Part shown: positions 16,859 through 25,505 of the stretch, one piece after another | Numbering within the stretch: the first letter of the stretch is position 1 | Layout: every line of letters starts with the position of its first letter | Assembly: GCF_024734385.1 (NCBI RefSeq) | Contig: NZ_JANHAP010000019.1 | Span: 1 to 42,434, forward strand | Origin: Dasania sp. GY-MA-18 | GTDB taxonomy: Bacteria; Pseudomonadota; Gammaproteobacteria; Pseudomonadales; Dasaniaceae | Length of the DNA stretch: 42,434 nucleotides | Direction of reading: 5' to 3' | The notes under the pieces: generated by a model | Databases searched by the model: none | Told to the model about the DNA's origin: nothing | What the model saw: only the letters and a program-made list of their open reading frames with translations | Program-made: the position numbers and the translations under genes

Positions 16859-19800
16859 TTAGCGACGCGCCACATGGTGGCTAAGGGTTTGATATAAGGC
16901 GTTGGGGTTAATAGGTTTGCTGATATGCGCATTCATACCTGCTGCCAGTGCTTTTTCAGTATCACCAGACATGGCGTGGGCAGTCATGGCAATTATGGGG
17001 ATGTCACTGCCTAGGGTGTGGCGTATATAACTGGTGGCTTGATAGCCGTTGACCTCGGGCATTTCTATATCCATTAAAATGGCATCGTAGTTGGCGGCAT
17101 GTTCTTGCATAAGCTGGATCGCTTCTTGGCCGTTGTTGGCAAAACTGTATTGCATGCCTTTTTTATTAAGCACCCCTGCGGCGACTTTTTGGTTAACAAT
17201 ATTATCTTCGGCCACCAGAATATGCAGGCCGCGTAATTGCTGTTGGTAGTGGTCATGCTGTTGTTGGCTCTGGTCTGGCTGCTGCTGTTTAGCTAACTCA
17301 AAGGTGAGGGTTAGGGTGAAGTTAGTACCCTTGCCCAATTCGCTGACTACGCCAATATTACCGCCCATTAACGTGGCTAAACGTTGCACTATAGTTAGCC
17401 CCAGGCCAGTGCCGCCAAAGCGACGGCTAATAGAGCCATCAGCTTGGCTGAAGGGGTCAAAGAGTTGCTGTATATAGTCATCGCTAATGCCCATACCCGA
17501 ATCTATAACATTAATTTGTAGTTCAACTTTATTGCCGGTTAAATTTAACAACTGGGTTTTTAAAATAATTTCACCCTGCTCGGTAAACTTCACTGCATTG
17601 CTAAGTAAGTTAGTTAAAATTTGCGATAGCCTTAAGCTGTCGCCGTAGAGTTTTTTGGGTATGTTGTCATCATGCACTAGCACCAGTTTTAGTGATTTTT
17701 GATCGCTAAGAAAAGAGGTGATGCGCAAAACTTGTTTTAAGGTTTCTTCAAAATAAAAATTGGCATTATCTATAATGAGTTTGCCAGCGGCAATTTTAGA
17801 GAAATCTAAAATATCATTAATGATACCTAGCAAATTGTTAGCAGCTGAATGTATGTGGTCTATATAGTCCAGTTGTTTTTCATTGAGATCGCTGTCTTTC
17901 ATTAAGTGAGATAAGCCGATAATGGCGTTCATGGGGGTGCGTATTTCATGGCTCATGCGGGCTAGAAAATCGCTCTTTTCTATATTTGCTTGCTCCGCTT
18001 CTATGCGGGCTTTGTCCAGTGCCTGTTGCTGTAGGATAAAGTCACTGATATTTATCATTACGCCAATTAGGCACTTAGGATTGCCGTGAAAATCCCAATC
18101 GGTAAATTTTGCACGTAAGTAGCACCATATTATGCTGTGATCTTTTTTGATGAATCGTAGTTTTATGTCTTCAAAAGGCAGCTGGTTATTTTGTAGCTTG
18201 TCTAGCTCAGCTGAAAATAAGGCTTGGTCGTCATCATGCACCCGCTTAAGAAACCTGTCTGAGTCAAAATAAATTTGGCGCTCTGCATGTTGAAAACCAA
18301 ACAGGCTGGAGCATTCTGGGCTTATATAGATGCTGTTGGTATCTAACTGCCATTCCCACATGCCATGTTGAGAGGCCTCCATGGCCATGCTTAGGCGCTG
18401 TTCATTATTAAGCAGTTGATAATAGATTTCTTGCCGGTCATGAGCCATGCAAATAGCGTCACCCACGGCTTGTACTAACTTTTCGTGCTCTTTAGTCCAC
18501 TGTTGGGTGTGGGTCATACAGTCGACTGCGATATAGGCGGGTATACCTTCTATGCCAAATAAAGGCATCATTAAGGTGGCTAATACGGGGTCCTCTTGTA
18601 GGACGAGATTTTTTTTAGCCGCCAGTAATTTTTCTTTGCCTGACATGTCGTTGATGGCTATGGGTTTACCTATAACCAAAACATGTTCTGAGGGCAGATT
18701 GCTCAGGTCAATATTGGCACCTATGCTGTCGACTATGCTGGGTATGCCAGGCTCGCAGTGCTGATAGCTAACTTGATAAATATTACTATTTTCTATGCGA
18801 TGTCGAATAAAAATACGCTCTGCATTGAGATGCTGGCATAGCGCTTTAAGGACTTTGTTGACGGTGCTCTCTATGGGGTAACGGCTGCGATACAGTTGGT
18901 CAACCTGGGTGGTTAGCCACTGTTCTTGAACAATTTTTTGTTGCAGGGCTTTTTTATCGTTGATTTGATCTATGACAGAGAATAGGGTGTCGCCTATAGA
19001 TAGCAAGGTGGCTTCTATTAAGTTTAGTTGCGCAATGTTGTGGTTTTCATCCCAAGTTAAAACGATTAATGCAGGGGTGTTGTTTTGCCTATTAAAAGTG
19101 GCCGCATAAAGCCCCTGTGATTTTATGGACTTGAGTATGTTGTAGTATTTGCTGTTTTCAATAAGGCTTTTGGGGGCTTGATCTAGGCGGGTAAAAAATA
19201 AGGGTCTCGATTTTTTTAACAGCTTATATATTTCGGCATTAAAGCTATTTATATCCTCAGCCTTGTTATCGCTGTATATGTCTTTAACTATTGCGTCGCT
19301 AGATGTTTGTGTGGTGATAACTTGCTGATTTAAAAACACCATAACGCCGGATGCGTTTAAACGTTTAAGTAGCTCGCTGAGTATATGGTTAATAGTGCTA
19401 AGCTGGGGTGATAGGTGTAGTTGCTGTAATACATTGCTTAGCCATTGTGAATTGAGGGTTTGGGTTTGTAGTTGCGTGATGTCGGTATAGCCGACTAAAA
19501 CAGTGTCGGGTTTATTGTGCTTGTCGCGATAAATAATACTGGGGGTGCAGCAAAAATATTTAATTTCATTATTTTTGCCATGCCACTGCAAGATTAAAGG
19601 GCTGGTGTTTTCTTGCTGGAAAATATCCTGCCACCAGCGCTGCTGTTTAACTAGCTGTTGCGCTTGCCATTGCTGATCAAAGCTTTGAGGAGTCAGTAGG
19701 GTGTCGCAAGGTAGGCCTAGCATACTGGCCAAGTTGCGGCCAAAGCTGTAATGGCTGCGCTCATAATTGAGTAAGGCGTAGCTAACGCCGGTATTTTCGG

Positions 19801-20431
19801 CCACTTTTTGTAATAGCTGCAAGCCCTCTCGGTCCAACTTGTCTTTGAGTATCCTATTGGCGGCAGAAAAAAAGGCCTGCGATAATTGTTGCAGTAATTC
19901 ACAATCATTAGCTGACCAGTTATGGGTTCTGCCCTGGCTATGTACTTCTAGTATCCCCTGTATTCTATCCTCAAAGGTTAAAGGTATTTGCAGTGCTGAA
20001 GGCTGCTTGAGGGTTTGGTAAAAATGGATGTCAGTTTTATTGTTGCTAGGTATATCGCTGAGCTTATTAATGATTAGCGGCCTGCCCGACTGTAGCTGCT
20101 GCCAGGTCCATGGAAAATCATCAATATGATATTGGCAGCGTGTTTTTTCTTGGCTAGATGAAATGGGATAGCTGCTAACTAGGTTAAGTTGGTGGCTGCC
20201 GTAATGGTGTATCGACAGGGTGGCGCCATCGGCATTGAGGTAGGCGGCGACTTCACCTAAAAGTATATCGAGCTGTTCAATATGGGTGGCACTGCTACAG
20301 CTATCTAACCAACTGGACAGCTGTTGGTTGGTGGCGTCAGCTGTGGTGCTCAAGCGTTTTTGTAGCGCTGCATTTTCAGCGCGAAGCTTAGCAATTGTCT
20401 GCTGTAGTTGCTCTACGTCTTTATCATCCAT
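16859..20431 (-). CDS. Soluble hybrid sensor histidine kinase, GAF/PAS-rich
   Basis: This 1190-residue protein has no membrane helix and is probably cytoplasmic. In order: a short N-terminal coiled coil (about 4-35), a GAF domain (about 45-195), a PAS-like domain (about 205-320), two more GAF-like domains (about 335-490 and 515-675) and a PAS domain with PAC (about 690-815). HisKA follows with the H-box FLARMSHEIRTPMNAIIG, then HATPase with LLSNAVKFTEQG and GGTGLGLTIV, and a C-terminal receiver with acceptor D1121 (AILMDIEMPEVNG). No phosphotransfer (HPt) domain or response regulator lies nearby, so its partner is elsewhere. Signal and output unknown. The coding sequence is AT-richer than its neighbours, which hints at a different age or origin. 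Confidence 0.9.
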   Translation of the reverse strand: MDDKDVEQLQQTIAKLRAENAALQKRLSTTADATNQQLSSWLDSCSSATHIEQLDILLGEVAAYLNADGATLSIHHYGSHQLNLVSSYPISSSQEKTRCQYHIDDFPWTWQQLQSGRPLIINKLSDIPSNNKTDIHFYQTLKQPSALQIPLTFEDRIQGILEVHSQGRTHNWSANDCELLQQLSQAFFSAANRILKDKLDREGLQLLQKVAENTGVSYALLNYERSHYSFGRNLASMLGLPCDTLLTPQSFDQQWQAQQLVKQQRWWQDIFQQENTSPLILQWHGKNNEIKYFCCTPSIIYRDKHNKPDTVLVGYTDITQLQTQTLNSQWLSNVLQQLHLSPQLSTINHILSELLKRLNASGVMVFLNQQVITTQTSSDAIVKDIYSDNKAEDINSFNAEIYKLLKKSRPLFFTRLDQAPKSLIENSKYYNILKSIKSQGLYAATFNRQNNTPALIVLTWDENHNIAQLNLIEATLLSIGDTLFSVIDQINDKKALQQKIVQEQWLTTQVDQLYRSRYPIESTVNKVLKALCQHLNAERIFIRHRIENSNIYQVSYQHCEPGIPSIVDSIGANIDLSNLPSEHVLVIGKPIAINDMSGKEKLLAAKKNLVLQEDPVLATLMMPLFGIEGIPAYIAVDCMTHTQQWTKEHEKLVQAVGDAICMAHDRQEIYYQLLNNEQRLSMAMEASQHGMWEWQLDTNSIYISPECSSLFGFQHAERQIYFDSDRFLKRVHDDDQALFSAELDKLQNNQLPFEDIKLRFIKKDHSIIWCYLRAKFTDWDFHGNPKCLIGVMINISDFILQQQALDKARIEAEQANIEKSDFLARMSHEIRTPMNAIIGLSHLMKDSDLNEKQLDYIDHIHSAANNLLGIINDILDFSKIAAGKLIIDNANFYFEETLKQVLRITSFLSDQKSLKLVLVHDDNIPKKLYGDSLRLSQILTNLLSNAVKFTEQGEIILKTQLLNLTGNKVELQINVIDSGMGISDDYIQQLFDPFSQADGSISRRFGGTGLGLTIVQRLATLMGGNIGVVSELGKGTNFTLTLTFELAKQQQPDQSQQQHDHYQQQLRGLHILVAEDNIVNQKVAAGVLNKKGMQYSFANNGQEAIQLMQEHAANYDAILMDIEMPEVNGYQATSYIRHTLGSDIPIIAMTAHAMSGDTEKALAAGMNAHISKPINPNALYQTLSHHVARR

Positions 20432-20773
20432 GAGGGCTAATCGCTATAAGGCTGTGGTAGGCAATAGCAGTACTGAGCTAGGTTGATGGCTGTGATTTTG
20501 GCGCTAGTTCGATTTAAGGGCTTGCCAATACACTCCCCGCAGGGGCTGTTAGCTAGCGGCTGGGTGCTAGGGCGATAGTCGCCATGGGATTTGTTTTGTG
20601 CTCGTATTAAGCCAGCGCTTAGCGCTGCAGAAGAAGGCTGATGGCTCATAGTGTAAGCAATACCGCAAATAGCAATAACTTGAGTATGGCTTATAAACTG
20701 CGGTTTTGCCGATAGGATGGGGCAGTAGGTGGCCTAGTGGCAGATCACTAAGCCAGCCTTTAGTGTTGAGAGG
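20432..20773. other. Intergenic region between PfkB kinase and hybrid kinase genes
   Basis: These 342 bases hold a 70-codon minus-strand frame (20437-20649) without a ribosome-binding site or recognisable content, which I do not call a gene. A short hairpin CACTAA/TTAGTG at 20746-20765, just past the PfkB kinase stop, lacks a T-run. The promoter of the hybrid kinase should lie here, but I cannot place it. Confidence 0.45.
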
Positions 20774-21769
20774 TTAGAGTACGCTGTGCAGTAATTGCTG
20801 GTGCTGCTCGGCTTGCAGACGTGGGCCGTAGTGGCTGACTACCTCAGCGGCGGCGCGGCAAGCGAGTTGCCCGGCCTGGCGGAAGCTGTGGCCTTGGCTG
20901 AGTGCGTATAGGAAGGCTCCGGCAAACATATCACCAGCGCCGTTGCTGTCTACCGCTTTGACTGGATGCCCTGGCAGCTCTATGAGCTGCTGGCCATCAA
21001 ATAATACCGCGCCTTTAGCGCCCAGGGTGATGACAAATTGCTTGGCCAGCGTTTTCATCTGGGCGATGGCGTCCTCAAGGTTGCTGCTGTCGCCCCAGCC
21101 CATGGCCTCGGCCTCATTGCAAAACAGTAGGTCTACGCCGTCGCCTATCATGTCTACTAGGCCATCTTTAAAAAACTGCACCATGCCGGGGTCGGAGAGG
21201 CTGATCGCGGTTTTCACCCCATGTTGCTCGGCAATTTGCCTGGCTTTAATAGCCGCTGCGCGACCGGTGGGAGAGGTGACTAAGTAGCCTTCGTAATACA
21301 GGTATTCGGAGTTGGCGATGGCATCGGCATTAAGCTCTTGCTCGGACAGGGTTTCGCTAATCCCTAAATAGGTGTTCATGCTGCGCTCGGCATCGGGAGT
21401 AATCAGTACCAGGCATTTACCGGTAATGCCTTCGGGCTTGCTGCTGGCGTAGTCGCTATCCACCTGCGCGGCTTTTAAATCATCCAAATAAAACTGGCCA
21501 TTGTCGTCGTTGGCCACTTTACAGCTGTAGTAATTGTTGGCACCAAAATAGCTGGCGGCGATGATGGTGTTGCAGGCCGAGCCGCCACAGGCGCGTTTGG
21601 AGTGCACTAGGTGGCCTTGCAAATGCGCTATCAGTTCCTGCTGCCGGGTTTCATCAACCAAGGTCATCAAGCCTTTATCAACATTCATTTGCGCTAGTTC
21701 TTGATCTTGCACTTCTATTTCAGTGTCGACGAGTGCCGCGCCTAGGCCGTAAATGTGGTATTGCTTCAT
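20774..21769 (-). CDS. PfkB-family carbohydrate/adenosine kinase
   Basis: The 331 residues show a ribokinase-like fold. The N-terminal motif GGSACNTIIAASYFGA, the acceptor-side region, and the PfkB signature 2 DSNGAGDMFAGAFLYAL (usual form DTTGAGD), with its catalytic aspartate, are all present. Proteins of this subgroup are commonly labelled adenosine kinase; inosine-guanosine or sugar kinase activity is equally possible. It stands alone, divergent from mrcB with 112 bases between the two starts. No purine-salvage gene is adjacent to support one substrate. Confidence 0.85.
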   Translation of the reverse strand: MKQYHIYGLGAALVDTEIEVQDQELAQMNVDKGLMTLVDETRQQELIAHLQGHLVHSKRACGGSACNTIIAASYFGANNYYSCKVANDDNGQFYLDDLKAAQVDSDYASSKPEGITGKCLVLITPDAERSMNTYLGISETLSEQELNADAIANSEYLYYEGYLVTSPTGRAAAIKARQIAEQHGVKTAISLSDPGMVQFFKDGLVDMIGDGVDLLFCNEAEAMGWGDSSNLEDAIAQMKTLAKQFVITLGAKGAVLFDGQQLIELPGHPVKAVDSNGAGDMFAGAFLYALSQGHSFRQAGQLACRAAAEVVSHYGPRLQAEQHQQLLHSVL

Positions 21770-21881
21770 GCTTGCGTTCCTGAGAGCTAAAAGAGTAGTT
21801 AATGGCTGGCCATTATCCCTGTTGTGATGCTGTTTGCAATGTCGATTAAAGAATTAGTGGCCGCCGTGATAGACTCGCGCC

Positions 21882-24167
21882 ATGAGTAAAAAAGCACACA
21901 GTACTAAGACTAGTCGTCGTAAAAAATCCCCTAAAACCTCCCGCACTAGACGCTTTCCTTGGTGGAAGTTATTGATCAGTGCGACGGTATTAATGGCCGT
22001 GGTGTTGATAGCATTGGATGCCAATGTGCGTTATGGCCTAAACGAGCGCCAATGGCAGACGCCTGCTCGGGTTTACAGCCGCGCCTTAACATTGCACGAA
22101 GGGCAGTTTTTACCGGCCGAGGATTTGCGCTATGAATTAAACCTACTGGGCTACCAACTCAATAGCGATAGCCGTCGCCCGGGCAGCTATTGGCAGCAGG
22201 GTCAGAAATTTACCGTGGCTACCCGCGGCCATGGCGACCAGCCCTCGCAGCGATTTGAGCTGCAACTGCTAAACGATAGAGTCAAAAACTTGCGCTCAGT
22301 GTGGGGTAAAGCCTTACCGCAGGTGCATTTAGAGCCTGTAGAAATAGGTAGTATTTACCCCAGCCACAAAGAGGATAGGCTGTTGGTGCGCTTGGATGAA
22401 GTGCCACTAAGCCTGCGCGAAATTTTACTATTAGTAGAAGATAGAGATTTTTATAGCCACTGGGGCTTGTCGCCTAAGGCTATAGCCCGCGCTTTAATTG
22501 CCAATATAAAAGCTGGCCGCACCGTGCAGGGCGGCAGCACCATTACCCAGCAGTTGGTTAAAAACGTGTTTCTCAGCCGCAGCCGCAGTTTATGGCGCAA
22601 GGCCACCGAAGCGGTGATGACTGTATTGGTGGAGCTGCATTACAGCAAGGATAAAATTTTAGAGTCCTATATCAATGAAATTTATTTGGGGCAGGAAGGC
22701 CCGCGCGCTATTCACGGTTTTGCTCTGGCCAGCCAACATTATTTTAATCGCCCGCTATACGAATTAAACCCCGGCCAAATTGCCTTGTTAGTGGGCATGG
22801 TGAAGGGGCCTTCTTATTACGACCCTTGGCGCCACCCCGAACGCGCTGAGGCACGCCGCGATGTGGTGCTAAAGCTGATGGCCCAGCATCAATTAATTAC
22901 CCAGCAGCAAAGTGATTTTTATCAAATGAATAGCTTGGGCTTGGCTAAGCCCAATGCGGTGGCGGTGGTATTTCCTGCGTATTTAGATTTGGTACGCAGG
23001 CAGCTGCGCCGCGATTACAGCGAGCAGGAGTTACAAACTCAAGGCTTGCATATCTACACCGCCTTTGACCCCATAGTGCAGCGTCATGCCGAGCAAAGTT
23101 TAAGTAGCGTGATTAAAACGGTGGCTAAAGAAACCGAGGGCGCCGTAGTGGTTAGTGATGTTAATAGCGGCGATATCGTTGCCCTAGTGGGCGGCCGTGA
23201 AATGCGCTATGCCGGTTTTAATCGCGCCTTGGATGCGGTGCGGCCCATAGGCTCGCTAATTAAACCGGCAGTGTACTTAACCGCCTTGGAGCAGCCGCAG
23301 CAGTACACCTTGGTCACGCCCTTAAATGATAGTGCAGTAACCGTGCAAGGTGGCGACGGCTCACTATGGCAGCCACAAAATTTTGATAAAAAAAGCCATG
23401 GCTCGGTGTTGCTGCACAATGCTTTGGCGCAGTCCTATAATCAGGCGACAGCTAGGCTGGGTATGCAGCTGGGTATAGAGCCGGTGCTTAATATGGTGCA
23501 GCGCCTAGGGGTAAGCCGCAAATTACCCGCGGTGCCCGCTTTGTTGTTAGGAGCTGGTGAGTTGTCGCCCTTAGAGGTGACGCAAATGTATCAGACTATT
23601 GCCAGCCACGGCATTAGCCGACCGCTGCGGGCGATTACTCAAATTAATGATCAGCAGGGCAAAACCTTGGCCCGTTACCCGGTGCAGTCGCAGCCAGTCA
23701 TCGACTCCGCAGTCGTGCACTTGCTGCATTACTCTATGATGGAAGTGGTGCGTGAGGGTACCGGCAAAAGTGTTTACCAGCGCCTACCCGAAGACTTTGC
23801 CGTAGCGGGTAAAACCGGCAGCACTAATGATTTACGCGATTCTTGGTTTGCCGGTTTTGCTGGCGATTATTTAGCGGTGGTGTGGATGGGGCGCGATGAT
23901 AATCAAAGCGCGGGCCTAACTGGGGCGGGTGGTGCTTTAAAAGTATGGCGCGAGTTGTTTGCCAGAGTCAGCCGCCAGCCCATTAATTTAGAGGCGCCCG
24001 CTGGGGTTAATTATCACTGGGTAGATGGCGACAGCGGTTTGCTTAGCAGCGGCCCCTGCGACAATGCCCGTTATGTTCCTTTTTTATTGGGCAGTGCGCC
24101 GCAGCAAAAAGCGCCTTGCAATACCAGTGTTAAGGGCGTGTTGCAGTGGTTTAGGGATTTGTTTTAA
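21882..24167 (+). CDS. mrcB: Penicillin-binding protein 1B
   Basis: This bifunctional peptidoglycan synthase polymerises glycan strands and cross-links peptides at the inner membrane. The 761-residue protein (E. coli 844) has a basic cytoplasmic N-terminus, one membrane helix (about 28-45) and a UB2H-type regulatory domain (about 65-150). The transglycosylase domain follows, with catalytic glutamate in VEDRDFYSHWG and the GGSTITQQLVKN motif. The transpeptidase domain has SLIK (active serine), SYNQAT and KTGSTND motifs. The UB2H domain suggests activation by LpoB, or a functional analogue, from the outer membrane. The C-terminus is short compared with E. coli. It is divergent from the PfkB kinase gene. 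Confidence 0.94.
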   Translation: MSKKAHSTKTSRRKKSPKTSRTRRFPWWKLLISATVLMAVVLIALDANVRYGLNERQWQTPARVYSRALTLHEGQFLPAEDLRYELNLLGYQLNSDSRRPGSYWQQGQKFTVATRGHGDQPSQRFELQLLNDRVKNLRSVWGKALPQVHLEPVEIGSIYPSHKEDRLLVRLDEVPLSLREILLLVEDRDFYSHWGLSPKAIARALIANIKAGRTVQGGSTITQQLVKNVFLSRSRSLWRKATEAVMTVLVELHYSKDKILESYINEIYLGQEGPRAIHGFALASQHYFNRPLYELNPGQIALLVGMVKGPSYYDPWRHPERAEARRDVVLKLMAQHQLITQQQSDFYQMNSLGLAKPNAVAVVFPAYLDLVRRQLRRDYSEQELQTQGLHIYTAFDPIVQRHAEQSLSSVIKTVAKETEGAVVVSDVNSGDIVALVGGREMRYAGFNRALDAVRPIGSLIKPAVYLTALEQPQQYTLVTPLNDSAVTVQGGDGSLWQPQNFDKKSHGSVLLHNALAQSYNQATARLGMQLGIEPVLNMVQRLGVSRKLPAVPALLLGAGELSPLEVTQMYQTIASHGISRPLRAITQINDQQGKTLARYPVQSQPVIDSAVVHLLHYSMMEVVREGTGKSVYQRLPEDFAVAGKTGSTNDLRDSWFAGFAGDYLAVVWMGRDDNQSAGLTGAGGALKVWRELFARVSRQPINLEAPAGVNYHWVDGDSGLLSSGPCDNARYVPFLLGSAPQQKAPCNTSVKGVLQWFRDLF

Positions 24168-24201
24168 TCGCCACCGCTAGGGTAAAAAAATGGCTTGGCT
24201 G

Positions 24202-24726
24202 TTATTCGTCTTCGGCGCGGTCTATCTCTACAATCAAGTCGTCTGAAATGCCTTCCAGTTTGGTGCGTAAATGCCCCTTAGCTAAACTGGGAGGCAACGT
24301 GGCGCTGCCCTCCATAGTAAATAGTAGGCCGCCCGACCAAGGGGCGCTGCTGATATAGGTGTTGAGGCTTTCTATATTGGCGCCGCAGTTGGCCATTAAA
24401 GAAGATAGCTCTTGCACTATGCCGGGTCTGTCATCGCCGGTGACTTTAAAATTAACGGGGAATAATTCTGCGGCGGCTGTGCTGGGGGGATTGGCATTTA
24501 AGCTATAGGTAATCCCTTGGGCTTCTAAATCGCGCAGTGCCATGTCTAAATTGGTGACGGCGTTTTCAGCTATTTCTATACGGATTATGCCGGTAAATTG
24601 GCCGCCTAAACGGGTTAGGCGGCTTTCTAGCCAGTTGCCTTGTTGCTGTGCTATCACCTCTGAGATTGCGTCGACTATGCCGGGCCTGTCTTCGGCGATA
24701 AAACTCATAATCAATGACTGCTGCAT
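24202..24726 (-). CDS. GcvR-like ACT-domain regulator
   Basis: The 174-residue protein has two ACT domains (about 5-75 and 90-165), each with the DRPGIV motif typical of the family (AEDRPGIVDAISE and GDDRPGIVQELSS). GcvR in E. coli binds glycine and holds the activator GcvA in check to repress the glycine cleavage operon; whether this paralog does so is unknown. I start it at the ATG at 24726 because AGAGGT lies correctly before it. A longer frame from 24783 has no ribosome-binding site. It is convergent with mrcB, with 34 bases between the stops and no evident terminator. Confidence 0.82.
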   Translation of the reverse strand: MQQSLIMSFIAEDRPGIVDAISEVIAQQQGNWLESRLTRLGGQFTGIIRIEIAENAVTNLDMALRDLEAQGITYSLNANPPSTAAAELFPVNFKVTGDDRPGIVQELSSLMANCGANIESLNTYISSAPWSGGLLFTMEGSATLPPSLAKGHLRTKLEGISDDLIVEIDRAEDE

Positions 24727-24828
24727 GGCGACCTCTACTGCGTTTGTTAGTGTTATTACTAACTGTAATGGCAGTTGTGGCATCGCGCCAGTTTTTAATC
24801 GCCGCAGAGCAGTAGCAACGCAGTGTTT

Positions 24829-25497
24829 CTAATCAAATACAATATGGCCAAAGGTTTCGGGCATATGAAAATTTAATTCGGGTACCGGCTGCCATGACGC
24901 CCAGTGTGGGTGTGAGGTTTCATCGCCGCATTTAAATAAATTACAGCGCCATTGTTGGCCTTTAATGCTGCCTAGTTCACCTACATAGTGAGTGAGTAAG
25001 CTAAAGGGTACAAAAAACTGTAGCGTCCAAGTTGTGGCCTCGCTAATTTCTGGTTCTACCACTTTGGGCAAGCTACTAATAATGGCAACTTGCTGGCCTT
25101 GTTGCTCCGTAATTTTAACAAACTCTTTAAAACCGCCGGGGGCGCGTTCGGCATTGGTGATGTAATAGCTTAGTAAGGTGCCGTTGCCGCTGATTTCAAA
25201 ATTGAGATAGCCGCGATCGCTTTTGGGGTGAAAATAAATTTCCACGCAGCTGTCTTTGCAAACCAAATCTTGAAAGTTTTGCTGTACACAGCGCACGTAG
25301 CGATCCTGCACTTGAAAAATACCGTGTATGCCATCGTCGCTGTATAGTAATTTGGCTTCGGTAATGGGTCTATGACTGGAACTTTCCTCGCGGAATTGCG
25401 CGATGGGAATAGTTGCTGCCAATTGCCATAGTGGGTCTTGCCAGTCGGCCTTGAGCGCAGGGGCTAGGGCCGTGTACTTAACGTTGTAGTGTGACAT
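24829..25497 (-). CDS. CBM9-like domain protein
   Basis: The 222-residue protein consists of a single carbohydrate-binding family 9-like (DOMON-type) beta-sandwich. Typical traits are DPLWQLAATIPI, a central acidic/cysteine stretch VCKDSCVEIYFHP, YLNFEISGNGTLLSYY and the terminal HWASWQPVPELNFHMPETFGHIVF. No signal peptide is seen, so it seems to act in the cytoplasm, unlike the secreted CBM9 of xylanases. It lies 8 bases after the ModF-like gene and must be co-transcribed with it. What it binds is unknown. Confidence 0.8.
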   Translation of the reverse strand: MSHYNVKYTALAPALKADWQDPLWQLAATIPIAQFREESSSHRPITEAKLLYSDDGIHGIFQVQDRYVRCVQQNFQDLVCKDSCVEIYFHPKSDRGYLNFEISGNGTLLSYYITNAERAPGGFKEFVKITEQQGQQVAIISSLPKVVEPEISEATTWTLQFFVPFSLLTHYVGELGSIKGQQWRCNLFKCGDETSHPHWASWQPVPELNFHMPETFGHIVFD

Positions 25498-25505
25498 GTG
25501 TAATC

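Noticed and set aside
20437-20649. 70-codon minus-strand frame before the hybrid kinase, with a CGEC motif
   Set aside because: No Shine-Dalgarno, no recognisable domain, and a single CxxC is weak evidence. It was kept only in the description of the gap.
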